A DNA stretch of 64,000 bases. Source: Monodelphis domestica (Eukaryota > Chordata > Mammalia > Didelphimorphia > Didelphidae). Positions 49,568-64,000 of the stretch are shown one piece after another. The DNA lies in contig NC_077232.1 of assembly GCF_027887165.1 (NCBI RefSeq), forward strand, positions 10,540,257 to 10,604,256, given 5' to 3'. The position numbers and the translations under genes are program-made. Under the pieces are notes generated by a model, which worked only from the letters and a program-made list of their open reading frames with translations, did no database searches and was not told the origin of the DNA. How positions within the stretch are numbered: position 1 is the stretch's first letter; each line of letters starts with the position of its first letter.

Positions 49568-50635
49568 TAGATTCTAGGCTTTCTATTCTCTTAGTATCAA
49601 GGTTCCAGCAGTCTCACGTTGGAAGACTAAACACAAAAGAGGGATGAACAGGGGTTGCAGAGGGGAGAGAATGTGCCCATATCAAGGGTCAGAAAAGACA
49701 CCCCAAAGTAGAGCCAGGTGAGAGATACGATATTGGAGATTTCCTTTTTCCTGGATGTGGCGGGTTTGAGAAGGGAAGAGATTCCGAGTAGCATCTGCTG
49801 AGTGGAAGTCACGGAGTCAATTCGAGACCAGTTATCTGTCCATGAGAGGACTGTGAGAACCAGCACAGTGAATATGATGCAACGAAGAAGATCGACTCGA
49901 GATACTAGAGAAGAGAAAACATTCAGACATTCTTGGGGAAATATAAAAAATAGCAACACATTCCTCAGTTGTTGAGAAGTAAATTAAAAGAATAAAGAAA
50001 GTGAAACGCAAGACACTTCCAGGCACAGTGGCCAAACACACCTTTGGAGAGAGCAGCAGCAGAGTAGACTTAGGGATGACTCCAGAGGAGAAGAGCGTCT
50101 TCAGATCTGGCCAATCTAACCTTGATGTTATCCATCAGTAACACTCTCAACCCATTTCCTGGCCTCTAATTCTTTGGAGTTTCTGGAGTTCTCGGGGGTG
50201 TATTTAAGTCTTTTCTTTCTCATAAAGAAAGTGGCATCACGTAAAACTCTTCCCTCCAGAGTGCTCCACACTTGCAAGGTTCCCTCAAACTCTTCACAGA
50301 TTTCAGGTGTCACTTATAAGTTCTGCTAAGAAAGAGCTTTGCTCTCTCTTTTCTCCTCCACCGATCTGCACAACTCACAGACAGAGCACAGACTCTCTCC
50401 ATGATTTCATAGAGAGGCACTTCCATAGTTAGACGTTCCTTAGTGTTACTCCAAGGAGAGCTGTTCTCTCAAAATTCAATTGGGCTCTGAAAGACTAGTT
50501 TCCAGGGTTGACTCTGACACTCATAAAGGATTACAGGCCAGACCTTCTGTGTGCTCCTGTGCCTGATGAGACTTGGATTATTAATCCTGACATGCCTTTC
50601 AGCCCTCTGTCCTCTGATGACTTTTGATGGTTTAG

Positions 50636-50845
<210 letters not shown>

Positions 50846-52720
50846 TGAGGAAGGGACAAGGGCTCCTATGCTGAGTCCCAGAGCCAGGACCGTCTTGCTG
50901 CCTGGTTCTCCTGTAAAAGGACTCTGCATTGTGTAATGGGATGTTGGGAGTTCCCTTTGGTGCTCCTGAAGTCTGAGATCAAATCCATGTTGAAGAATAA
51001 GGAAGTAATCACAGATGATTCTGTCTCCCCTCTACCTAACCCAGATATATGTCTCCCAAACCCATCTCAGAAGATGGTTCAGGCAGGTTTTCCTCCCAAC
51101 CTCTTCCTCTTGAGGGTGTGTAGCATTCCAAGCATCTTCACATCTAAGAAATATTAAATGATGTATGGTTATTGTGTCTTTAGACACAAGGTTTGAACTC
51201 TAATATTTGTGGGTGGACTCTTGACCTAGCCATGCTGCCTTTGCTCAAGGCAAACTCATTAACATTTGGTGTGGAGTCAAATTCCTTTGTGAAAGCACAG
51301 GTTGAAGTCAACAGGCCCAAAAGGTGTCATCAGTACCATCCTGTCCAATCTGAATTATCTATGCTTTGTTAATTATTCATTGAGTACCCTTACCCTATTT
51401 TCTTTCATTTCCACGTGTTCCATTAGTCCTTATATTTTTCTTCTATTTTCTTACCAATGAGAATATCATAGGGTTCACGCCTTCCCTATTCAGAAATACT
51501 TACTTGTCTGTGTCTCTCATTCTTCACCCGTATTCTCAGACTCCTCGCCCCTTCTTGAGCCCCAATCCACAAAGGAAAAATTTCTTTCTGTAGCCCCCAC
51601 TGTACGGGATTTTACAGGGTGGATCTACTTTTGGGGATATTTTTCTCTTTAACAAACAAAAACTGGTAGCTCACAGCTCCTAGGTGTCCAGAGTAGATGA
51701 GGTTTGTCCTTCATTGTCCTTCCTGTTGCCCTAAACCTAAACCTAAAGCATGCTCAGCTGATGAGAAAGGGAAGGAAGAGATTTAAGCAGTTATACTGAC
51801 CTGCTCTTTGCCAAATGCTCTGCCAAGGTTTTTCTTTCAATTATGTCCCTTCATCCTCACCTTAATCTGCCCACATGAGGATACCCTTTTTACAGTTGAG
51901 GAAATAGAGATTAGATTAAGTGGCTTGTTATAAAGCACACAAATAATTGTATGTGGCCATATTGAAACTGAGACCTTCTGGACTCTAACCTCAGGCCTCT
52001 GTCCACTACACTTCTAGCTGCCTCTAATTTTGGGAAACTGGAAAGCTATGGAATGAGTCCATCCTTCTACAAAGAAAATGCACCAGAACCCAATTTTCTA
52101 ATTCCATCTTGGTTTCATGATCTTGTTTCCCCTCTTTTCCCTCAAAATAAATGCTTTGGAAACTCTTCAGGAGTCCTTGTAGGCATCCTGCAGTCACTGC
52201 TTGCATTCCTCTGTTGCTGTCAGGACTGACTGACTGGTTGAGAAACAGATTTGGGAGCACTGAGGAGTGGTTGAGTTCCACAGTGGAAGGCACAGATTAA
52301 CCAAAGTAGACAGTACACAAGGTTTATATGAGGCTCAGGGAGTGAGGAGCATGTCGGGTGATGGGACAAGAGCTGATTCCTCAAGGTCCCTGTGTTTGGG
52401 ACTTCAGATTGATCTAGAACAAAGACCCTTTTCTCCAGCCTGAGGTTAAGAGTTTCTCCCACAAGGGAATGTGGCAGGATTGGCTGTGGGGAGTGGGGCA
52501 GAGGATTTGGCTGCTGCTCATTAGAGGTCCCACAGCACAATAACAAGCACATCCTATCCCAGTTTCCTAGCATTATAGACACTTCAGGGTGAGGGCAGAC
52601 TATGTGGGAACCCCATGAACCCCTCTGTAACTGGAGCCCCTGATTCACATGCCTTTCCCTCAGGAGAAGTCAATGACAAGTTTCTCTCCATTATCCTCCC
52701 TGTCTGATTCCTCTGCCCAA

Positions 52721-52816
52721 GGCTTACAGTTCCCAGAGAAGATGTGATCTCTTCTTCTGAGCAAAGGGCAGCCCCCTGGATACTAGAGCAAGAAGGCCTG
52801 AGAAACTGCCATCCAG
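52721..52816 (+). pseudogene. KRAB-B exon with lost acceptor (copy B)
   Basis: The coding stretch equals copy A (PREDVISSSEQR, APWILEQEG), with Thr for Ala near the start. The acceptor reads gcccaa before ggcttacag where copy A has gcccag before ggcttgcag. The first AG therefore shifts by one base, which would put the exon out of frame. The donor gtgagt is intact. Confidence 0.8.
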
Positions 52817-53228
52817 GTGAGTGAGGAGAAAAGTGGTGTGTGAGAGCTGGGATTACCAGATGTTTCTTTGTGCTGTAGTGAAGCAGGGGCTAGATTTGAG
52901 GGCAGAAAGAGCTGAGGTGGAATTCTTTTTCAGATGTGTCTAGCAGTGACTTCCTGGGCAAGTCATTGAACCCCTCAGCCTGTTTCCCTATCTTTAAGAG
53001 AAGTGACTTGGGCTCCATGTCTTTTCAGCTCCCATCAAAGCTTATCACTCTGAGCACTATGTTATCCAGAAACATGTAGAAGGGTTTGCCCTGTGCTGGG
53101 TCCTGTGCTAAGGTATCAAGGACATAAAGGGCTGCAGTGGACATCCACTGCTCTCATGGAGCTCAGCAGCATGCCAACAGTTCTGTAGAAGCCCTCCAGA
53201 TACTAAATCCACGGCAGCCAGTCAAGAG

Positions 53229-54130
53229 TGTCAGTTCCTGACTGATTGAGCTTCTGAGAGTGTGAACTTGTAGCAAAAGAATTCACAAGTTCCTGATTGA
53301 TTGGAGTAAAGGGGTGGAGCTCTCCAAGTAAGTGACTTGTGGATTCTCTTATGTAAGGATTAAATCTAGGCATCTGAATAAGTATGTGAGAATTCTAAAA
53401 TAATCCTGTGGTTGAAGATTTAAACTATTATACCTCAAGTCAAAAAGCCTTTAATACCTTTTATTTACAAAAGGGTGGAAAGAGTGAAAGTAGAGAAATA
53501 CAAAAAGAGGGTTGAGATGATGTCTATCACACTAAGTATTGCTCCAGTCCTCCAGGAGGGGAAGGCTTCTCAGGAACTAATCTTTCTCCAGGAATCCAGG
53601 AAAGGCCAACTTCTCACTCACTCACTCAAACAGTCCAAGAGCCAAGGTCCAAAGTCAAAGCTGAGGTCCAAGTACAAAGTCACCTCCTGAGGCAGGTCAA
53701 CAGCTAACGCTCCAAGCCCAAGTCTCCAGCAAAGCTCTCTTCTCCAAAGACTCCCTATGGAAGACTATCTCCAGGAGACTGCTCCCAGCCAAAGAAGTTC
53801 AGGGCTTTTCTAGTTACTTCTTGGTCCTTCCCCTCTTCACAAGGGCCAATCCCAGTTTCCAATGGCCTAGCATTGCCCATTGGGCAGTGTCTCTGGAATC
53901 CACTTCTCACCTCTGAAGGTGCTACCTCTTATTATAGGCCTCTGAAGGTGTCAACTTTTTTCATCATAGGATTCACAAGTCTATGACTGATTGAGTTATC
54001 ACTTTAGCAAATGACCTCAGGACACTCTTACTTAGTGTTTAGTGCTTTGAGTTCTCACTTTGGCAAGTGACTTCTGAATTGTGTTACTTGATGGCTAACA
54101 AAGTGTTAACTCAAAATAAACAAAGAGAAT
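53229..54130 (-). mobile_element. LTR-like element, type B
   Basis: The plus strand starts tgtcagttcctgactgattg right at the copy B breakpoint and ends near ctcaaaataaaca. Related minus-oriented copies lie at about 54890-55350 and 60880-61640 (shared gttcctgactgattg, caagtaagtgacttgtg, ccttcccctcttcaca). The target duplication is not clear. Confidence 0.6.
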
Positions 54131-54260
54131 AAAGAATTCTCTTTCTCAATCACCCCTGTGAGACTTTGGGAGCCTGGTCTCCCCAAGGAATCATTTAACA
54201 TAACCAGTTTATACCTCTAAATATCTTGTAGCTAAAGGTGCATACCATATTGCACTTTCT

Positions 54261-54463
54261 TTTTTTTTTTAAACCCTTACCTTCTGTCTTGGAGTCAATA
54301 TTGAATATTGGCTCCAAGGCAGAAGAGTGGTAAGGGCTAGGCAATGAGGGTTAAGTGACTTGCCCAGGGTCACACAGCTAGGAAGTGTCTGAGGCCAGAT
54401 TTGAAACTAGGACTTCCCATCTCTAGGCCTGGCTCTCAATCCACTGAGCTACCCAGCTGCCCC
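54261..54463 (-). repeat. SINE with 16-bp TSD
   Basis: A near-complete minus-strand marsupial SINE is flanked by the perfect duplication ccatattgcactttct at 54245-54260 and 54464-54479. The tail of about ten T's on the plus strand is its poly(A). The perfect duplication marks it as relatively recent. Confidence 0.95.
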
Positions 54464-54479
54464 CCATATTGCACTTTCT

Positions 54480-54889
54480 AAGAAGAAACAACAATACTTT
54501 GAGATAAGAGGGAAAGAAGAAAAAGAGAGACAGAAATCAATGTTTGCTTGATGAATTGACAAAAAGCCAATGAGGGGCAATCCCTTTTGGCATTAGAGTT
54601 TACATTCAGAATAAACCTCTTTAGTTCAATCAATTATACTCCAAAATTCATTCTGGATCTTCTGATGCAGTGGAGGTTTCTTCATGTCACTTTCTCCAAA
54701 CAGTTCATTTTCTTGATTCAAGCACTTAGTGAGCTTCTTTTACCAAAAATTTTCTCAAAAAAAATGTAAGTCTTGCATTTTATGAGAATTCATCGTATAG
54801 ATTTTTATAAAATTAAAAGATTTCAAATATAAAATTAAAAATTTTAAATTATAAAATTTAAATATTGCATAAAATTGCACCAAAATTCT
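54480..54889. other. AT-rich, unassigned
   Basis: A 60-codon frame at 54587-54769 has no recognised domain. The stretch 54800-54860 is A/T low complexity. Confidence 0.4.
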
Positions 54890-55350
54890 AGGAAAAGAAG
54901 CTCAGCTCATACTGGCAGGGCTTCTTAACCCTCAACCAATGGACCTGGAGTTCCAACCACAGGGCCTCCTCCAAGAAGGTGAGGCCTCTCCAAATCTAAG
55001 ATCCTCCAGACCCCAGGGAAGGAAGTCTAACTACTCACTTACCCAAGGGGCAGTCCAAGTTCCACGTTAACTACAAGAGGCAGATCACCAGTTGAGGACT
55101 ACTTCTGAAGATGACCACCAAAGACAATGACAGCTACTTCCCAGGAGGTCAGTGTCTATGGCATCCACCTCCTGTCCTCTGTGGGTGTGAACTCTTATCA
55201 AAAGGATTCCCAAGTTCCTGACTGATTGGTTTAAAAGGGCAGATCGCCCTAAATAAGTGACTTGTGAATTCTCTTTCTTGACAGCAAAGTGTTAAGAAGA
55301 GCTGTTTTCAGTTTTGGTTGATCAATTTAAAAGCTGCTGATGCTGGACAA
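54890..55350 (-). mobile_element. LTR-like element, type B (partial)
   Basis: It shares with 60880-61640 the order ggcctctccaaa, cccagggaaggaag-ctaact, actcacttacccaaggggca, ggtgtgaactcttatcaaaa and ttcctgactgattgg. Ends are not defined. Confidence 0.55.
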
Positions 55351-55377
55351 AGAAAGTCTGATTCACACTTCACAGTC

Positions 55378-57000
55378 AGAACATAAATGGCTTTATATCC
55401 TATTTCCTCTGATAAGAAGAAAATTCTTCCAACTTAAATGGGCACAATTCATCCTTTGAAAATGCCATGACCTCAAATCTGAAGAACATTTTAATTAACA
55501 AAGAGACTAATATATGGTCACTTTGGCTCTTCATAACAAGCCTGTGATTTTGGCCAGGCTGGCATTATGACATTCCTAACTCCAACCATGACCTCAGAAT
55601 GGTGGCTGAGTGAATTGACCCAAATCCTGGCACCTGAGACCAAACCTTGTGACTGGGCATGCTGTGTCATTGGTACTAGACAATTCACTTCCAATCTTTC
55701 CATTTTGCTTCCATTCATTGCCTGTCTTCATAGGTATGACACCACTGGGTGCATGAATGCAATATATTCTTATTATTTCATCACCTAGCTTATCTGTAAG
55801 CATTATGTAATTTTTGTGATTGCTGTCAAACATATTTTTTGTTGTGTTACCTGAGATAAATTCAAGAAAACCAGCCCTCTTTTTTGCATTTACTTAAGTC
55901 ATCAGTGATTTTGTTCTGCTCCCTACTTTTCAAGAGTAGCCATTATTTTCTTTAAATGCCTTTTTTTACTAAAATAAAACCTTTTTACTAAATACAATTT
56001 AAGCAAAGAAATGGCATTTCCAATTTTTAAAAATGCCTTTTACAGTAACTTGAGACCATCATCCTTTTGTACATCCATATGTAATGCTTCATTATTAGAC
56101 CCTTTGAACCCTTCCCATTTCTTGTTTCATAAGCCCTTTGCACATGTGAGATATTGTTGAAACAGACTTGAGCTAAAAATTAATTACTGGCACCTTAAGC
56201 AGTAAATAAGGGCTCAGTTTTGTTATAATAATATTTTTCTTCTTTGTCAACAAGTATTTCAAACAGAATCTTTTTTTTTTCCTACAATGTTTCCAAATGA
56301 TCATAACCAGGTATTTGGTGCTTTGGGGCTGCATTCAGTGATGACCCCAAACTCTAATGACTTCTGACTAAGTGTAACATATTCTTTTAGTTTTTCCACT
56401 TAACGTGACATTCTTTCCAAAATTCCAGGAAGGTTGGCCATTCATGCTCACAGGCATCCATAGATTCTCATTAGCTGTTTGTTCACTGAACAAAAGCTGG
56501 GAAACACAGAAGAAAAACAACTGCTTAATCACATGTGTCGATGAGGATATGATTGGAGATGTAGAATCTAAAAGATCACCCTAGTGCAAATATCAATTAT
56601 ATGGAAATAGATCTTTATCAATGACATATATAAAACCCAGTGGAATGCCACATTGGTTATGGTAGAAGGGGAGAGAAAGAATATGAATCATGTAAACATG
56701 GAAAAAAATTTTTTAATTAACCAATTAAATTTTTGAAAAGCTGGATCTTTCTTCAGAGTTCTCTTTTCCTCCACATCTTACTCAACTCAGTTGTCTCCTT
56801 TTCCTTTTTGGAAAAGAGAAAAACGTCATTCTTCTTCCAACTAATGAAAATCTCTCTACATGTGCAAAGAATCCCATTCCACTACTTCATCTCAACTTTC
56901 TTTCTTCCAGATTTCATTTCTGTTAATAATGCCTGTAATAATTAATTATTGTCAACCCAGCTTGGATTATGAAATTGATAAATGTTTTAAACTTTTTAAT
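55378..57000 (-). repeat. Orphan intron block of a lost ZNF copy
   Basis: 55378-56475 matches the intron next to the first finger exon (19456-20545), and 56476-56900 matches 29320-29565, in the same orientation. A finger exon would be expected just below 55378 on the minus strand, but LTR-like sequence stands there. An L1 fragment (56501-56735) is nested inside. Confidence 0.8.
56501..56735 (+). mobile_element. Short L1 3' UTR insertion
   Basis: The L1 3' UTR text (aacacagaagaaaaacaact, tggaaatagatctttatcaa) is flanked by aaaagctgg at 56492-56500 and 56736-56744. The uninterrupted homologous site at about 29363 reads acaaaagttggacc. Confidence 0.9.
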
Positions 57001-57648
57001 ATTCTGTATTGTTTCTTCATCACAGAAACACATCACAGTTTTTCTTTGAATGTCTCAATATCTTGTGGAGAAAAAGTTATATGATGTCTAATATTTACTA
57101 AGTTCCCTTTTTTTAGCATAAGTGGGAACATCACTTAAGGGAAAAGGACTATATTTGACTTGTCTGTGATTTCTGGAGCTTTATTTGTTGTTTGGGTTGG
57201 AGCTGAGTGGGTATTAGAATCAGAATGGGGAGGTACTGGCTGGGAGGTGATGTGGAAGGTTGAAGGGAAATTCTAACACCCTACCCCAACTATGCTAAGG
57301 CTGGAGCCATGTGGGGGTTTAAAAACTGACTCCGAGGAGAAGGAATAACCCCTTCAAAAAAAGGAAAAGATTTTATCTGACCAAGCCTGAAATTTGTGAC
57401 AGCTACAGCCTTTTCTTGTTGAGGTGGGAGGTGGGTGGTGCCCTGAGCTGATCTGCCCTACTGTCTATTTTAAACTCCTCTAAAAACCTTAAAGATCAAT
57501 GAGCCTCCTCTGCTTAGTGGATACCATCATATAAGAAATAAAACTAGGCATAGAGTCCTTTTCCCCCTTAAATTATATTAGAATTTACTTGCATGGGTAG
57601 AGGCCTAAATTTAAGCCTAAATCATATGCCCTTTTGGACTTAATCTGA

Positions 57649-57823
57649 TGTTCAATTTATTGTTGGACTGAATATTAAATTGATTGTCATCAGAGATTTA
57701 ATTTCTAAATCCCCAAATCCCCAAATCCCCAAATGAATTACTATAGTAAAATGTAATTTATGGTAGTTTATTTTACAATAGAGGGAAGATATTAAGGAAG
57801 AGAGAAAAGGGGTAAGGGGGAGA

Positions 57824-57888
<65 letters not shown>

Positions 57889-58496
57889 CTGGAGAAAGGT
57901 TCGGCTTCCTCTGAATCACTTAGAAATTCTGATGAACTAGTCAGGGAAAGGAGTGTCAAGATGATGGGCCATTCTCAGAGGTTTACATCTCCAGAAAGGG
58001 CAAGGAAAGAAGTCAGCCTTTACACTCAGCACAGTGACCATCTAAAAAGAAAGCAGTCTGAGGTCTCCTGCCAGAGCTCCTCCAGGCTTCCAGTTCCACA
58101 TTCAAGTGTCTTCATTCCAAGTCTGAGTGTCTGCCTTCCAGTCTCTGCTCAAGTGACTGTCTTCAATCCAACTCCAAGTAATTGTCCTCCAGTCCAACTC
58201 CAAGTGACTGATCCTGTGTGTCTCTGTTTCCACCATTTAAAGACCTTTTTCTCTTGGGTCACCTCCTCTAAATTTTACATCTACCAATCACAGTTGATGT
58301 TTCTCTCCAGGACTTCCCACTCTTTCATACGTGGGTCAGAGACCTCCCACTCAGTGTATGAAGTGGGTGTTCACACCATTTTTTGTTAGTTCATACCTTT
58401 TTGTGGTTAAAATGGGTAGATCTACTTAAGTACTGGGTTTATCCTTTGGAGATTAAAATCTAAAAATAGATAGGGGGTTACAATTTAATCTTCACA
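57649..58496 (-). mobile_element. Solo LTR with 4-bp TSD
   Basis: It is flanked by ctga at 57645-57648 and 58497-58500. On the minus strand it begins TGTGAAGATTAAATTG and ends ATTGAACA. A (GA)n microsatellite lies at about 57831-57884. It sits just 3' of the second finger array in the array's own orientation. Confidence 0.88.
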
Positions 58497-58574
58497 CTGA
58501 GCAAGCTTATGTCATTAGAGTGAATTGTATGATTTAGAGCAAGGTGAGAGCTAACTGTAAAAGTCTGAGATTCC

Positions 58575-61640
<3,066 letters not shown>

Positions 61641-61649
61641 ATACCTCAA

Positions 61650-62236
61650 TGGCCAAAAATTGGTAAATGAGGGGATGCTCTTCAATTGGGGAATGGCTGA
61701 ACAAATTGTGGTATATGTTGGTGATGGAATACTATTGTGCTAAAAGGAATAATAAAGTGGAGGAATTCCATGGAGACTGGAACAACCTCCAGGAAGTGAT
61801 GCAGAGCGAAAGGAGCAGAACCAGGAAAACATTGTACACAGAGACTGATACGCTGTGGTACAATCGAAGGTAATGGACTCCTCCACTATTGACAATGCAA
61901 TGTCCCTGAACAATCTGAAGGGATCTAAAAAACACTATCCACAAGCAGAGGATAAACTGTGGGAGTAAAAACACTGATGAAAAGCAACTGCTTGACTACA
62001 GGGGCTGAGAGGAAATGACTGAGGAGAGACTCTAAATGAACACTCTAGTGCAAATACCAACAACATGGAAATGGGTTCGAACAAAGAATACATGTGAAAC
62101 CCAGTGGAATTGTGCACCGGCTATGGGAGAAGTGGTGGGAGAGGGTTGGGGGGAGGAAAAGATAATGATCATTGTTTCCAATGAATAGTGTTTGTAAATA
62201 ACCAAATAAAATAATGTTTAAAAAGTAAAAAAAAAA
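61650..62236 (+). mobile_element. 5'-truncated L1 3' end
   Basis: It encodes the last about 68 residues of ORF2 ([20 protein letters not shown]), then the full 3' UTR and an A tail at about 62222-62236. It resembles the intact L1 closely. No target duplication was found: the left flank is LTR-like and the right flank is duplicated KRAB-region sequence. Confidence 0.88.
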
Positions 62237-62354
62237 TTATGTCCCTTCTTCCTCACCTTAATCTTCCCACACAATTATTCCCTTTTTACAGTTGAGGAAA
62301 GAGATTAGATTAAGTGGCTTGTTCTGTGGCACAGATATAATTGCATGTGGCCAT

Positions 62355-63261
62355 TGTGAATCTTAAAATTTCTCAGACTTGTGAATGTTAAAAATTCTCA
62401 GACTCTACCTTAGAACATTTGGTTAAAACCATTCCTAAACAATGAAGGTACTTGATCAGGAATGTGAGAACTCTAACATTACTCTACCCATACTTAAGCA
62501 TACTTTAGGGGAAGATAAAGTTGTAAAACTCCTTACTGAACAATGAAAAGTACTTAACCCATACTTAAAGTAAAGCTAAAAAACCTTAAGCTGGGTCTAT
62601 TTTTAGATCTAATAGAAAAAGGTGATAAGTACCTATGAAGGTCAAATTAATCACTAAAAGTCAGGCAACTTGCAAAGTTGCAAGGGGCAAAGAGGTGTGA
62701 ACTTACTCAGAAGTTTTAGTCTACCCAGAGAAGTTGAGAACTAAAGAAGGTGTGAATTAAGAATGGTCAATCCTTTGGAAAACATCTACTGTGATTGGTA
62801 GATGTGAAAACTTAGGGGAGGTGACATAGGAGAAAATTCTCTTTAAAAGGAGATCAGAAAGGCCTCTGAGGGAGTTCAGCTTGGCAAAGCTGAATTGAAG
62901 GTCTCGGTGGCTGAACTTAGTTGAGCTGAGGAGCTGAACTGGAGGGTCTCTCTGAACACTAGAATCTTGCTTGGGACAAATCTTGTGGTGAGTGGATTAA
63001 AGACTGACTGATCTCTCTCTTAAGGCTTAAGCCTAAGCTGGCCTAGCCCTTTTCTCATTATTTCCTCTTACTCACTCTCTCCTTTTCTTTAATTCCTTTA
63101 TTTGTATTAATTAAAATCTCCATAAAACCCAGCTGACTTGGGTATTTAATATTTGGGAATTTTCTCATGGCGACCACGTTATTTTTGATATAACTCAAGA
63201 CACTGTCTTGAAACCATATTTTCGCGGTCACAGTTTATGCCAACCACTCTTAACTGTAACA
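62355..63261 (+). mobile_element. Solo LTR with 4-bp TSD
   Basis: It begins TGTGAATCTTAAAATTTC and ends CTTAACTGTAACA, flanked by ccat at 62351-62354 and 63262-63265. The empty site is seen in copy B at about 51957 (gtggccatattgaaa). It is the same family as 28510-29314. Confidence 0.95.
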
Positions 63262-63960
63262 CCATATTGAAACCTTCTGGACTCAAACCTCAGGCCTCTG
63301 TCCACTACACTTCTAGCTGCCTCTAATTTTGGGAAAATGGAAAGCTATGGAATGAGTCCATCCTTCTACAAAGAAAATGCACCAGAACCCAATTTTCTAA
63401 TTCCATCTTGCTTTCATGATCTTGTTTCCCCTCTTTTCCCCCAAAATAAATGTTCTGGAAACTCTTCAGGAGTCCTTGTAAACATCCTGCAGTCACTGCT
63501 TGCATTCCTCTGTTGCTGTCAGGACTGACTGACTGGTTGAGAAACAGATTTGGGAGCACTGAGGTTGAATGAGGCCCAGGGAGTGAGGAGCAGGTCGGGT
63601 GATGGGACAAGAGCTGATTCCTCAAGGTCCCTGTGTCTGGGACTTCAGATTGATCTAGAACAAAAACCCTTTTCTCCAGCCTGAGGTTAAGAGTTTCTCC
63701 CACAAGGGAAAGTGGCAGGATTGGCTGTGGGGAGTGGAGCAGAGGATTTGGCTGCTGCTCATTAGAGGTCCCACAGCACAATAACAGGCACATCCTATCC
63801 CAGTTTCCTAGCATTATAGACACTTCGGGGTGAGGGCAGACTATGTGGGAACCCCATGAACCCCTCTGTAACTGGAGCCCCTGATTCACATGCCTTTCCC
63901 TCAGGAGAAGTCAATGACAAGTTTCTCTCCATTATCCTCCCTGTCTGATTCCTCTGCCCA

Positions 63961-64000
63961 AGGCTTACAGTTCCCAGAGAAGATGTGATCTCTTCTTCTG
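63961..64000 (+). pseudogene. Start of KRAB-B exon (copy C), partial
   Basis: The first 40 bases of the exon are present and match copy B. The acceptor has the same gcccaa change as copy B, so it is also inactive. The exon continues past the window. Confidence 0.75.

Larger units (their letters stand above)
62237..64000 (+). repeat. Partial third KRAB-region copy (copy C)
   Basis: The segments 62237-62354 and 63262-64000 match copy B from about 51841 to 52760 in direct orientation. They are interrupted by the LTR at 62355 and cut by the window edge. The similarity begins exactly at the L1 A tail. Confidence 0.9.

Overview
The window looks like nuclear DNA of a marsupial mammal, probably opossum-like, although the species cannot be fixed from sequence alone. 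The grounds are tRNA-derived SINEs of the marsupial type, L1 elements with a short ORF1 and a long inter-ORF spacer, old L2 and MIR relics, many LTRs with 4-bp target duplications, and split C2H2 zinc-finger genes with separate KRAB-A and KRAB-B exons. There is no bacterial or viral gene organisation.

Layout. 1-2 kb: GC-rich DNA with a 62/63-bp minisatellite. 2-9 kb: old SINE, MIR and L1 pieces and an L2 element split by a 21-bp minisatellite. 9.4-18.3 kb: a large inverted repeat around gag and pol relics of a class-I endogenous retrovirus, with LTRs, SINEs and an L1 nested in it. 18.5-45.4 kb (minus strand): what I reconstruct as one KRAB zinc-finger gene, with exon 1 (45275-45430), KRAB-A (31777-31903), KRAB-B (30290-30385) and a finger exon (18502-19379). 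All reading frames and exon phases agree, giving 418 codons plus a stop. Its introns hold a full-length L1 with both ORFs open and a 17-bp target duplication (20857-27161), a decayed full-length L1 (36645-42238) and a solo LTR.

45.5-49.5 kb: a CpG-richer stretch that could be the gene's promoter, a SINE, a long GA tract and old repeats. 49.6-53.2 kb: an inverted copy of the KRAB-A/KRAB-B region whose KRAB-B splice acceptor is lost. 53.2-58.5 kb: LTRs and an orphan copy of the intron next to the first finger exon. 58.6-60.8 kb (minus): a second, longer finger array of about 24 units, interrupted by three in-frame stops but open through its first 11 complete fingers. 60.9-64 kb: an LTR, an L1 3' end and a second partial copy of the KRAB region carrying a solo LTR, cut by the window edge.

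The biology is that of a KRAB zinc-finger cluster growing by segmental duplication and finger-block duplication in a retroelement-dense region. Encoded KRAB-ZNF proteins would be nuclear DNA-binding repressors acting through TRIM28; their targets cannot be read from the sequence.
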